A stretch of DNA of 11,521 bases from an uncultured Bacillota bacterium. GTDB taxonomy: Bacteria > Bacillota > Clostridia > UBA1381. The position numbers and the translations under genes were made by a program. Location: positions 1-11,521 of the forward strand of contig CASFSH010000432.1 in assembly GCA_949297205.1 (NCBI GenBank), given 5' to 3'. Every line of letters begins with the position of its first letter. Position 1 is the first letter of the stretch. Below are positions 1 to 6,309 of the stretch, piece by piece. The notes beneath the pieces are model-generated. The model searched no databases, was not told where the DNA came from, and was given only the letters and a program-made list of their open reading frames with translations.

Positions 1-146
1 TGAATTGGTTTTAATCTGTATTCATTATATAATTGACTTAGAACAAATACAAATACACCGCTAATAATTGTTAAAATCATTCCGAACAATTCATTGGATT
101 GATTTGATAGAATTCTTTCACCACATAAACAACTAATTTTATCCAT
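1..146 (-). CDS. Partial small membrane protein following hsdS (N-terminal 48 residues)
   Basis: An open frame starts at ATG 146-144 and stays open to the window edge, so the 3' end is missing. The N-terminus reads MDKISCLCGERILSNQ, followed by one hydrophobic stretch at about residues 21-39 (rich in I, V, F and L) and then a polar segment beginning NEYRLKPI. This pattern suggests one membrane span with a cytoplasmic tail. An AGGTGAG ribosome binding site lies 6 nt upstream. A competing ATG at 150 gives only three codons. The gene begins 11 nt after the hsdS stop, so it is very likely in the same operon, between hsdS and an hsdR expected further left. Small single-span proteins occur in some restriction and other accessory loci, but I do not recognise a named family and give no function. 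Confidence 0.6.
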   Translation of the reverse strand, partial: MDKISCLCGERILSNQSNELFGMILTIISGVFVFVLSQLYNEYRLKPI

Positions 147-157
147 TCATTTCTCAC

Positions 158-1273
158 CTACCCAAAATATTTTTGCATTAATGCTTTTTTAAGAAGTTCC
201 AATTTTTCAAGAGATTTTTGTACTTCCAATTTTGATTTGTCAGTCTGTTCGACAAAGGTTGCGAATTGGTTTTGTAATTCTATTGGAGGAACAATAATTT
301 TAATTGCTCTTGTACTCTCTTTTGTGATTGTCTTTGTTACTGCACCACGAACATACTGCTGTATTTCCTTAGTGCCATAATCTGATGTAAGCAAGAAATA
401 CAAATATTTCATATTAAGTCTATCGTCAAATCTAAACATAAAAGCATTTCTGCCAAGAGAAGCAGGGCGGTCTATATAAGGCATAATATATATCTTTCCA
501 GCACTGCCTATTTTGTTCATTATAAGCTCGCCACCAAACAACTTGGACTTACTGAGCAATTCATACGCTGATTCATCAATATATTTTACACCTGAACTCA
601 AATCACCTGATTCCAAATCAGTTGTACGAACCATTATTGCATAGTTCGGTTCATCATACATTACAACATTTGAATCAAGCAATTCATAACTACCATTGGC
701 ACTAAAGTCAGTTAGCGTAGTCATATAATTACCTAATGTATCAATCATCCAATTTTTATCATTGATATATGGGTCACCAAAGAGTTCGACAAATCGTGCT
801 TTGACAATCTCATCCAGTTTTTTTAGCTGTTCTTTTCGCTTGTCAATTAATTCGGTCACTTTATCTAATAAAGAAACTATGTTTTTCTGTTCTTCTTTTT
901 TATACAGCGTAATGTCAACTTCCTTAAGCCATTTAAAATGTCTATTGTATCCTGTATTTGGAATTTTAGCATTTAATAAAACATAATATAGGTATTTATA
1001 ATTTGCATTTTCGCTTTTCGCTTTTAACAGTTTTACACCGTCAGCACCCAAAAAGCATGGCTTATCGATATATTTAACAATTCTTGTATGATCTCCAAAT
1101 AAAATAGCAGGAACATCGGTAAACAACCCATTTTCTTGATTTGTATAACCTGCAATTTTTTCTTGTCCTTGATCAATAATGGGATATTTACCATCTGACT
1201 GATATTGGTTCGTAGGAATTTTTGTTCCATTTTTTGTTACATCTTCAAAAATATCTAAAAATTTCGCTATCAC
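158..1273 (-). CDS. hsdS: Type I restriction-modification specificity subunit HsdS
   Basis: 371 residues, a normal length for HsdS, the DNA-recognition subunit of the type I methyltransferase/restriction complex. The layout is the classic duplicated one: target recognition domain 1 at about residues 1-125, a central conserved helical region at about 127-170 (LLDKVTELIDKRKEQLKKLD, then ARFVELFGDP), recognition domain 2 at about 171-332, and a C-terminal helix ending KKALMQKYFG. Each recognition domain ends in a similar block (KEVDITLYKKEEQ and RAIKIIVPPIELQ), as expected for this family. The start is GTG at 1273, and its GTGA overlaps the hsdM stop by 4 nt, which indicates translational coupling. 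Each recognition domain reads half of a bipartite target; the target sequence cannot be predicted here. The gene appears intact. Confidence 0.95.
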   Translation of the reverse strand: MIAKFLDIFEDVTKNGTKIPTNQYQSDGKYPIIDQGQEKIAGYTNQENGLFTDVPAILFGDHTRIVKYIDKPCFLGADGVKLLKAKSENANYKYLYYVLLNAKIPNTGYNRHFKWLKEVDITLYKKEEQKNIVSLLDKVTELIDKRKEQLKKLDEIVKARFVELFGDPYINDKNWMIDTLGNYMTTLTDFSANGSYELLDSNVVMYDEPNYAIMVRTTDLESGDLSSGVKYIDESAYELLSKSKLFGGELIMNKIGSAGKIYIMPYIDRPASLGRNAFMFRFDDRLNMKYLYFLLTSDYGTKEIQQYVRGAVTKTITKESTRAIKIIVPPIELQNQFATFVEQTDKSKLEVQKSLEKLELLKKALMQKYFG

Positions 1274-2766
1274 AGCATTTCCTCCAATTCTGCCAAGCCT
1301 TTAGTTATTTCCATTTCGAGTTCGTGGAGGTCTGCCATAATTTCGGCTGTAGACGGGTATTCCACAGGAGTATATTCCACTTCTTTATATTTGTTGATAG
1401 ATAGGTCATAATCATTATTTACTATATCCTGCTTGTCCACAAAGAAGCTTTGTTCTGTTTTTGCTCTGTCTGCTTCTTTGTCAGGATTATGGAATCTTTC
1501 AATAATATCGGGAATATCATTTTCGGCAACAGGAGTTCTTTTATCATCAAGGCTGAAACCGTCTGCTTTCATATCATAAAACCACACCTTATCAGTTCCA
1601 CCGTGACCTGTTTTTGTAAATACCAGTATTGCGGTAGAAACACCTGCGTAAGGCTTGAACACACCCGAAGGCATAGAAACAACAGCTTCAAGACGGTTGT
1701 TTTCTATGATCTCCTTGCGAATTGCTTTATGCGCAGTTGATGAGCCGAATAGTACACCGTCAGGGACAATGCACGCACATCTTCCGCCAGTTTTAAGCAT
1801 ACGAAGAAACAGTGCCAAGAATAAAAGCTCTGTTTTCTTTGTTTTGCACATTTTAAGCAAATCAGCAGACACGATATCGTAATCAAGGCTACCTTTGAAT
1901 GGTGGGTTTGCTAAAATAAGAGAATATTTATCTCTGTCTGTATTCTGATCGGACAGGCTGTCACGATACTCGATAAACGGACTGTCAATTCCGTGGGTCA
2001 TCATATTCATAGCGCCGATACGGAGCATAGTTCTGTCCATATCGTAGCCAAAAAACATTGAATTCATATAGTGGTCTTTTTTCTGCTTATTGAAGAATAT
2101 TTCTTCCTTGTAATTTTCTTTCAAATATTCACCGGCAGACACCAAGAAGCCACTTGTGCCACAGGCAGGGTCACAAATAACATCATCCGGCTTTGGCTGC
2201 ATCATAGCAACCATCATTTTTATAATGTGTCTTGGCGTTCTGAACTGACCATTCAGACCAGACTGTGCTATTTTATTGAGTAAGTATTCATATACGTCCC
2301 CTCTGACATCACTATCAGAAGAATTTTTCATCAGCTCATAAATATCATCAAGACTTGTAACCACCTTATCAAGCAAAAGAGGTGTGGGAAGCTTAAAGAT
2401 TGCATCATCCATATACTTGGAGTATGCGCTATCTTTATCTGCATGAAGGTTTTTGATAAATGGAAACACCCATTCCTGCATAATTGTATACATTTTACCT
2501 GCAGGGAAGTCTCGAAATGTTGACCATTTCAATTGATGACCGTCAATACTGCGTTCTCCGATTGTAACTTCATCTGCAAATATACTTTTATGCGGAAGAC
2601 CGAGCATAGCACTTTCTTTTGCACGAAGATTATCCGTATCGTCAAGGTCATGAATAAACATAAGATATGTAATTTGTTCAATTACATCAAGAGGATTTAC
2701 AAGTCCTCCTGATGCAAATATATCCCATAGACCATCTATTTTATTTTTAAGTTCACCTGTAATCAT
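1270..2766 (-). CDS. hsdM: Type I restriction-modification DNA methyltransferase subunit HsdM (N6-adenine)
   Basis: 498 residues, full length for HsdM. It transfers a methyl group from S-adenosylmethionine to adenine in the site chosen by HsdS, protecting host DNA. An N-terminal helical domain (about 1-150) precedes the catalytic domain. The SAM-binding motif I is DPACGTSGF at 199-207 and the catalytic motif IV is NPPF at 287-290, as in gamma-class N6-adenine methylases. The C-terminal helical part (about 430-498) would contact HsdS. ATG 2766 lies 3 nt after the fic stop codon, and its binding site (GAGAGG) is inside the end of fic. It overlaps hsdS by 4 nt at its own end. No frameshift or missing motif is seen, so the methylase should be active. 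Confidence 0.97.
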   Translation of the reverse strand: MITGELKNKIDGLWDIFASGGLVNPLDVIEQITYLMFIHDLDDTDNLRAKESAMLGLPHKSIFADEVTIGERSIDGHQLKWSTFRDFPAGKMYTIMQEWVFPFIKNLHADKDSAYSKYMDDAIFKLPTPLLLDKVVTSLDDIYELMKNSSDSDVRGDVYEYLLNKIAQSGLNGQFRTPRHIIKMMVAMMQPKPDDVICDPACGTSGFLVSAGEYLKENYKEEIFFNKQKKDHYMNSMFFGYDMDRTMLRIGAMNMMTHGIDSPFIEYRDSLSDQNTDRDKYSLILANPPFKGSLDYDIVSADLLKMCKTKKTELLFLALFLRMLKTGGRCACIVPDGVLFGSSTAHKAIRKEIIENNRLEAVVSMPSGVFKPYAGVSTAILVFTKTGHGGTDKVWFYDMKADGFSLDDKRTPVAENDIPDIIERFHNPDKEADRAKTEQSFFVDKQDIVNNDYDLSINKYKEVEYTPVEYPSTAEIMADLHELEMEITKGLAELEEML

Positions 2767-2769
2767 CTG

Positions 2770-3828
2770 TTATTCGTCCTCTCTGTTCCAAGTGTATGAA
2801 GTATATCTTCCTCCACTGATTTTAATAATTTTATGCTTTTTTAATAAATCCGCCAATGTTCTCTGCACCGTTGTTTCACTTATATCAGGGCATTTGTCCA
2901 AAATATCCTGCTTTGTTACTTTTCCAAGTGTATCTTCGATTATTTTTTCAACTCTTTCAGGTTTGGAAAGCTTGCTTTCAATCATAATCTGCACACGAGA
3001 TGCAAACTCTCTGTGTGCCGCAAGAATAACAGAAAGCATATATTTTACAAACGGAGCATAATCGTTATTATTTTCGTGCCATCCTAATGAACTCTTTTGC
3101 AAGGCATCATAATAGCTATCTTTTGTTGTTTCAATCATTTTTTCAATACTGATATATTTTCCGACAATATATCCACTACGATAAAGTAATAAAAGTGTAA
3201 GAAGTCTTGACATTCTTCCGTTTCCATCATTAAACGGATGTATACACAAAAAATCAAGTATAAACATCGGGATTGCAAGAAGCGGATTAATTGCTTCTAA
3301 TGCAATAGCCTCGTTAAATGCCGAGCAAAGATTTCCCATACTCTCAGGAACTTCCCATGCTTCTATTGGCTGGAATCGAACAAACTTATTTCCGCTTTCG
3401 TCCTCTTCAGCTATAACATTGTCCACATTCTTGTATTGACCGCCATAAGTTACAGTATTAAATCTGTATAAATCTCTGTGAAGTTGCAATATAATATTAG
3501 GCTTGAGTGGAATACCATCATGATTAGAGTGGATTGTATTCAAAACGTCTCTATATCCTGCAATTTCTGCTTCAGCTCTGTTTTTGGGGCTCGTTTTAGC
3601 CAAAGCAAGTTTTTTAATTCTTTCATCAGATGTATATATACCCTCAATTTTATTAGAGGCTTCGGTACTCTGTATTTTAGCAATTTCAACAAGCCCGGTA
3701 AGTGCATCTGCACTTGATTCAATAAACAAATTCTGTTTTCCTTTGAATTCGTGAATTTGTGTAAGCATAGATACAATTTCAGGTGTTAAAAATTGCTCCC
3801 ATTTATTTTTATAGTTATATATTCTCAT
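2770..3828 (-). CDS. Fic-domain protein (probable AMPylase) with C-terminal winged helix, first gene of the RM operon
   Basis: Fic enzymes usually transfer AMP from ATP to a hydroxyl side chain of a target protein. Counting from the start chosen here (352 residues), the active-site motif HPFNDGNGR is complete at 197-205, with the catalytic histidine at 197. An upstream helix carries SNKIEG at 58-63, matching the (S/T)xxxE(G/N) inhibitory motif, so this is a class II, self-inhibited Fic whose glutamate blocks ATP. The last 70 or so residues (KVTKQDILDKCPDISETTVQ and following) resemble a winged helix-turn-helix, suggesting DNA binding. An in-frame ATG at 3852 exists, but the ATG at 3828 has AAAGGTG 5 nt upstream and is preferred. 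It is the promoter-proximal gene of the operon. The target protein is unknown, and a direct role in restriction is only inferred from position. Confidence 0.93.
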   Translation of the reverse strand: MRIYNYKNKWEQFLTPEIVSMLTQIHEFKGKQNLFIESSADALTGLVEIAKIQSTEASNKIEGIYTSDERIKKLALAKTSPKNRAEAEIAGYRDVLNTIHSNHDGIPLKPNIILQLHRDLYRFNTVTYGGQYKNVDNVIAEEDESGNKFVRFQPIEAWEVPESMGNLCSAFNEAIALEAINPLLAIPMFILDFLCIHPFNDGNGRMSRLLTLLLLYRSGYIVGKYISIEKMIETTKDSYYDALQKSSLGWHENNNDYAPFVKYMLSVILAAHREFASRVQIMIESKLSKPERVEKIIEDTLGKVTKQDILDKCPDISETTVQRTLADLLKKHKIIKISGGRYTSYTWNREDE

Positions 3829-3833
3829 AATAT

Positions 3834-3840
3834 CACCTTT
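3834..3840 (-). promoter_or_regulatory. Ribosome binding site deciding the fic start
   Basis: AAAGGTG on the minus strand, 5 nt before ATG 3828. The longer candidate start at 3852 has no comparable site, so the shorter product is preferred. Confidence 0.7.
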
Positions 3841-3860
3841 TAATTTAGTCATTTACTCAT

Positions 3861-3939
3861 ATTATGACACAATTATATTATAGTATGTAATTTTGTATTT
3901 GTCAAGTCAATTTTGTCATTCTGTTAATTTTGACATAAT
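3861..3939. repeat. Imperfect inverted repeat flanking the fic promoter
   Basis: ATTATGACACAATTA (3861-3875) and TAATTTTGACATAAT (3925-3939) are inverted copies matching at 13 of 15 positions and lie on either side of the promoter. They could be paired operators, perhaps for the winged-helix tail of Fic. The DNA is very AT-rich, so chance similarity is possible. Confidence 0.4.
3877..3905 (-). promoter_or_regulatory. Consensus sigma-A promoter of the fic-hsdM-hsdS operon
   Basis: On the minus strand, TTGACA (3905-3900) and TATAAT (3882-3877) are separated by exactly 17 nt, a perfect match to the vegetative promoter consensus. Transcription would start near 3870, giving a leader of about 40 nt before the preferred fic start. 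A promoter this strong in front of a restriction operon would normally need a brake; the flanking inverted repeat (3861-3875 / 3925-3939) is a candidate. Confidence 0.85.
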
Positions 3940-3947
3940 TAGATCGT

Positions 3948-4256
3948 TTAAAGAAGAACTTCCATATATCTTCTAACCTTTTCCTCAACTCGTGCTACCT
4001 TAGAAAATTCCATAAGCTGATTCAAGTTTTTATCTTTATATTTTGCATATTTTTTATACGCATCTGTAACGATTTGAATGTCCATGCAATATCGTTCTTG
4101 CAATATGTCACACAGAGTATGCTCGATACAATACACATTAACACTATTTCCAAACGGAGTTTTAACAGAAATAATGCCCTGTTCATATAGTTCTTTCTTT
4201 ACTCTATGAGCGACAACTTCATTTTTTACTGACGAAGTATTATCGGCATGATACAT
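3948..4256 (-). pseudogene. Truncated AbiEi-type antitoxin / abortive-infection regulator (C-terminal part only)
   Basis: The 102 residues match, by recognition of pattern, the C-terminal half of AbiEi-family antitoxins: a block like VKTPFGNSVNVYCIEHTLCD, then MDIQIVTDAYKKYAKYKDKN, and the typical ending VRRYMEVLL. Family members are usually about 200 residues, with an N-terminal winged helix that represses the toxin operon. Here that half is missing: in-frame codons upstream of ATG 4256 reach a stop at 4298-4296 and do not resemble the family. AGGA lies 7 nt before ATG, so a shortened product could still be made. No AbiEii nucleotidyltransferase toxin follows; downstream is the fic operon promoter. 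Best read as a decayed remnant of a type IV toxin-antitoxin locus, cut off where the excisionase-like gene now sits. Confidence 0.72.
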
Positions 4257-4279
4257 ACCATTTTCCTGTATTTTTGTCC

Positions 4280-4483
4280 TTATGCACCGACATTGTTAAA
4301 CACTCCTTCCGAACCGTAAAATTTTTCCTCAAAGTATCTTCTGCTCACTCTGCCCGCGACTGTTATAAAGCCTTTAGCTTCCAGCTCTTTATTCAAAAGC
4401 CGAACAACTTTGTAAGCGTAAGACATTGAGACACCTAAAGTTTCTGCCACTTCATCAGCGGAAATCATTAACTGTTTGTTCAT
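4280..4483 (-). CDS. Excisionase-like small helix-turn-helix protein
   Basis: 67 residues. The N-terminal half (ISADEVAETLGVSMSYAYKV at about 7-26) is a helix-turn-helix like those of MerR/excisionase-type proteins, followed by RLLNKELEAKGF, a basic turn GRVSRRYFEEKFYG, and a short tail. Such proteins in clostridial integrative elements help direct excision or act as small regulators. The start ATG 4483 is preceded by a perfect GGAGG 8 nt upstream. Its promoter is a perfect consensus overlapped by operator palindromes that fit the divergent repressor gene at 4712. The stop lies 23 nt before the AbiEi fragment, so the two may be co-transcribed. No integrase is present in the window, so the function as an excisionase is inference; it could simply be a DNA-binding regulator. 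Confidence 0.78.
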   Translation of the reverse strand: MNKQLMISADEVAETLGVSMSYAYKVVRLLNKELEAKGFITVAGRVSRRYFEEKFYGSEGVFNNVGA

Positions 4484-4491
4484 AGCTATTT

Positions 4492-4496
4492 CCTCC
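4492..4496 (-). promoter_or_regulatory. Strong ribosome binding site of the excisionase-like gene
   Basis: GGAGG on the minus strand (within AAAGGAGG), 8 nt before ATG 4483. It fixes the start. Confidence 0.8.
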
Positions 4497-4509
4497 TTTC
4501 CTAGAAATT

Positions 4510-4535
4510 TATACAGTTCATTATTGAACTGTATA
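4510..4535. promoter_or_regulatory. Operator palindrome O1 (11-bp perfect arms)
   Basis: Arms 4510-4520 (TATACAGTTCA) and 4525-4535 (TGAACTGTATA) are perfect inverted copies around TTAT. It lies just downstream of the -10 box of the excisionase-like gene, where a bound repressor would block initiation. It shares CAGTTCA/TGAACTG with O2 and O3. Confidence 0.8.
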
Positions 4536-4540
4536 TTTGT

Positions 4541-4569
4541 ATTATATCAGTTCATTTACGAACTGTCAA
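4541..4569 (-). promoter_or_regulatory. Consensus promoter of the excisionase-like gene
   Basis: On the minus strand, TTGACA (4569-4564) and TATAAT (4546-4541) are separated by 17 nt. The spacer and the edge of the -35 box are filled by operator O2, and O1 covers the start region. Strong when free, repressible when bound. Confidence 0.85.
4548..4565. promoter_or_regulatory. Operator palindrome O2
   Basis: CAGTTC (4548-4553) and GAACTG (4560-4565) are inverted copies with 6 nt between, on the same 18-bp frame as O1. It lies between the -35 and -10 boxes of the promoter for the gene at 4483. Confidence 0.75.
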
Positions 4570-4633
4570 TACCTTTTGTTTGTGTTCACAGAAAATTCAC
4601 ATTTTTTATATTTTTCACAAAATTATAAAAAAC

Positions 4634-4651
4634 TATTTCATTTTTGAACGG
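4634..4651. promoter_or_regulatory. Degenerate operator O3 at the repressor promoter
   Basis: TATTTCATTTTTGAACGG matches the O1 core at 14 of 18 positions. It overlaps the -35/spacer region of the plus-strand promoter of the repressor gene, which suggests weaker autorepression. Confidence 0.55.
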
Positions 4652-4664
4652 TTTGTGTTATACT
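4636..4664 (+). promoter_or_regulatory. Extended -10 promoter of the repressor gene
   Basis: TATACT at 4659-4664 is preceded by TG at 4656-4657 (extended -10). The -35 region at 4636-4641 (TTTCAT) is poor. Start of transcription would be near 4671, about 40 nt before the ATG. Confidence 0.6.
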
Positions 4665-4711
4665 GTATGTAAAGATTATTTTTGATAACAGATATTTGGA
4701 GGTACATCACT

Positions 4712-5194
4712 ATGGAAGTAGGGAAAAAGATTAAGCGGTTCCGCACGGCTTTTGGCCTATCTCAAAAAGAGCTTGCACAAAAATCCGGTTTAAGCGAGCC
4801 GGCAATCCGTAATTATGAGCTCGGAAACCGTACACCGTCCGAAAAGCAGCTTGAGAAAATCGCCGGTGCTTTGGGAGTAAGCATATACGCAATTTCCGAT
4901 CCTAATTTAGAAAATTACGATGCTGTTATGCACGCACTTTTTTGCTTAGAAGATGAATACGGCATTATTCCTAATGAGGTTGACGGGCAAGTGCACTTGT
5001 CCGTGGAAAACAAAAACGCTGTCACAAGAACTGTAAGCAAAATGCTCAGTTCATGGAACAGCGAATTCAAAAAACTTAAATCAGGTGAAATAACAAAGGA
5101 AGAATATGATATGTGGCGTTACAGTTATCCTCGTATTAAGGCTGAACGCTTACATGAAGAATTTAAGAAACTGAAAAACAATACTGAAAAATAA
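4712..5194 (+). CDS. Cro/CI-family helix-turn-helix repressor
   Basis: 160 residues from ATG 4712, which has GGAGG 9 nt upstream; an in-frame ATG at 4682 lacks a binding site. Residues about 3-60 form an HTH_3/XRE DNA-binding domain (IKRFRTAFGLSQKELAQKSG, then LSEPAIRNYELGNRTPSEKQ). The C-terminal 100 residues are charged and helical (SWNSEFKKLKSGEITKEEYD, then RLHEEFKKLKNN) and resemble tails of repressors on clostridial integrative elements; no peptidase motif of the LexA/CI type is seen. It is divergent from the excisionase-like gene, and the shared region holds three copies of one palindrome, so it most likely represses that gene and itself. The ligand or trigger is unknown. Confidence 0.85.
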   Translation: MEVGKKIKRFRTAFGLSQKELAQKSGLSEPAIRNYELGNRTPSEKQLEKIAGALGVSIYAISDPNLENYDAVMHALFCLEDEYGIIPNEVDGQVHLSVENKNAVTRTVSKMLSSWNSEFKKLKSGEITKEEYDMWRYSYPRIKAERLHEEFKKLKNNTEK

Positions 5195-5228
5195 CAAATG
5201 TTATCATTCTGTTATCAATTTCAAAATA

Positions 5229-5270
5229 AAATCCCCGAAAACCGCATTATAACGCAGTTTTCGGGGATTT
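5229..5270. terminator. Bidirectional intrinsic terminator between convergent genes
   Basis: Arms 5229-5242 (AAATCCCCGAAAAC) and 5257-5270 (GTTTTCGGGGATTT) form a perfect 14-bp stem with a 14-nt loop. T-rich tails follow on both strands. It would end the repressor transcript from the left and the secreted-protein gene from the right. Confidence 0.9.
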
Positions 5271-5275
5271 GTTTA

Positions 5276-5767
5276 TTACTCCCATTCAGTTATCGTAACT
5301 GTTTTTGTATTATCATCCCATGAAACAATGCAGTTAAAACTCTCCGCTGCTGCTCTTACAGGCACAAGTGTTCTGTCATTTACAATCATTGGCGCAACAT
5401 CAAGCTCTATAATCTTTATTTCACTTGTGTCTGTCAATGTTCCTTCCATAAGTCTTGTAACCGCAAAATTATCTCCAACAAACATTGTGGTTTTGTCTAT
5501 CTCCATAAAGATTTCTCTGTCAAATTTACTTGCAAATATGGTTCTCATTTCACCATTCCATTCAACCGCAACCCCCAAAGCCTCAAAAATAGCACTCAAA
5601 GGCACCAATGTACGTCCGTCTTTTATAATCGGCGGCTGATCGAAGCTAAGTATATTTCCGTTTACGGTAACTGTAATATTATCCTGTGCAATTACCGTGC
5701 CGACATTACCGGTGCACATTATACTTAACATTACAAACGTAAGAAATATGCCTAAAAATTTTCTCAT
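5276..5767 (-). CDS. Secreted protein with copper amine oxidase N-terminal-like domain repeats
   Basis: 163 residues. The N-terminus (MRKFLGIFLTFVMLSI...) is a signal peptide with likely cleavage near VIAQ-DN at about residue 28. The mature part has two units of the family called copper amine oxidase N-terminal domain: the first carries DGRTLVPLSAIFEALG followed by VAVEWNG, the second NDRTLVPVRAAAESF followed by IVSWDDNTKTVTITEW. In Firmicutes this domain is a common extracellular or wall-associated module without oxidase activity; no catalytic oxidase domain is present here. GGAAGGAG lies about 10 nt before ATG 5767. It is a single gene, convergent with the repressor and sharing its terminator. 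The biological role is unknown. Confidence 0.9.
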   Translation of the reverse strand: MRKFLGIFLTFVMLSIMCTGNVGTVIAQDNITVTVNGNILSFDQPPIIKDGRTLVPLSAIFEALGVAVEWNGEMRTIFASKFDREIFMEIDKTTMFVGDNFAVTRLMEGTLTDTSEIKIIELDVAPMIVNDRTLVPVRAAAESFNCIVSWDDNTKTVTITEWE

Positions 5768-5868
5768 TTTTTCTTTTCTCCTTCCTTTACTTCAAAAACA
5801 ACCTTTAAAATACATACAAAAAATCGAATAATTCCCAACTATTAAAATATTATATTTTATTTGTTTTT

Positions 5869-5890
5869 GCATAAAATAACACTTTTATGC
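5869..5890. repeat. 8-bp inverted repeat in the divergent intergenic region
   Basis: GCATAAAA (5869-5876) and TTTTATGC (5883-5890) are perfect inverted copies with a 6-nt spacer. TTGCATAAAA occurs again at 5931-5940, on the -35 box of the yhbY promoter. The 224-bp gap (5768-5991) contains nothing else recognised. Could be a regulator site or chance in AT-rich DNA. Confidence 0.35.
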
Positions 5891-5930
5891 CCTTTATATG
5901 CAAATTTTAAATTCAATTTAATTAAAGCAC

Positions 5931-5959
5931 TTGCATAAAACAATCTTTAATGGTATAAT
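5931..5959 (+). promoter_or_regulatory. Promoter of the yhbY-nadD/yqeK operon
   Basis: TTGCAT (5931-5936), 17-nt spacer, TATAAT (5954-5959) preceded by TGG, giving an extended -10. The transcript would begin near 5966, about 26 nt before ATG 5992. Confidence 0.8.
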
Positions 5960-5991
5960 AAATGAAAATATCTATTGAAGGGATAATATAA

Positions 5992-6303
5992 ATGATAACC
6001 GGAAAACAAAGAGCTTATTTAAGAGGACTTGCAAATACCATTGACCCTATATGTCAAATAGGTAAAAACGGTATAACAGATGAATTTATCACTCAGCTAT
6101 CAGCTGCACTTGAAGCAAGAGAACTTATAAAAATACACATTCTTGAAACAGCAATGCTTGATTCAAAGTCTTGCCTGAACGATATTGCATGCCGACTGGG
6201 TGCGGAACCCGTACAGGCAATAGGTTCTAAAATAGTATTATACAAGCAGGCTGAAAAGCAAAAAAACAGAAAAATAGAATTACCCCGTGAAAAAAGGAAG
6301 TGA
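5992..6303 (+). CDS. yhbY: CRS1-YhbY domain RNA-binding protein, ribosome assembly (YhbY/YqeI)
   Basis: 103 residues, normal for this family of small RNA-binding proteins that associate with the large-subunit precursor. It starts with the expected ITGKQRAYLRGLAN helix, carries the conserved loop IGKNGIT at about 23-29 and the helix/strand block ALEARELIKIHIL at about 39-51, and ends with the strand AIGSKIVLYK and a basic tail. GAAGGG stands 9 nt before the ATG. The stop TGA is 6 nt before nadD, matching the yqeI-nadD-yqeK order known from Bacillus and many Firmicutes. Cytoplasmic. Confidence 0.93.
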   Translation: MITGKQRAYLRGLANTIDPICQIGKNGITDEFITQLSAALEARELIKIHILETAMLDSKSCLNDIACRLGAEPVQAIGSKIVLYKQAEKQKNRKIELPREKRK

Positions 6304-6309
6304 TTAAGG

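Noticed and set aside
1450..2283. Plus-strand open frames across hsdM
   Set aside because: They are antisense shadows of hsdM, which has full catalytic motifs and family length; no binding sites or protein patterns support them.
3829..3852. Upstream in-frame ATG for fic at 3852
   Set aside because: It has no convincing ribosome binding site, whereas ATG 3828 has AAAGGTG at proper distance; the longer N-terminus adds only eight residues outside the domain.
4510..4651. CRISPR array from the repeated CAGTTCA units
   Set aside because: The copies are palindromes of variable match and uneven spacing on two promoters, without equal spacers; they fit operators.
4682..4711. Longer N-terminus of the Cro/CI repressor from ATG 4682
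   Set aside because: No binding site precedes it, and GGAGG stands directly before ATG 4712, where the normal family N-terminus begins.
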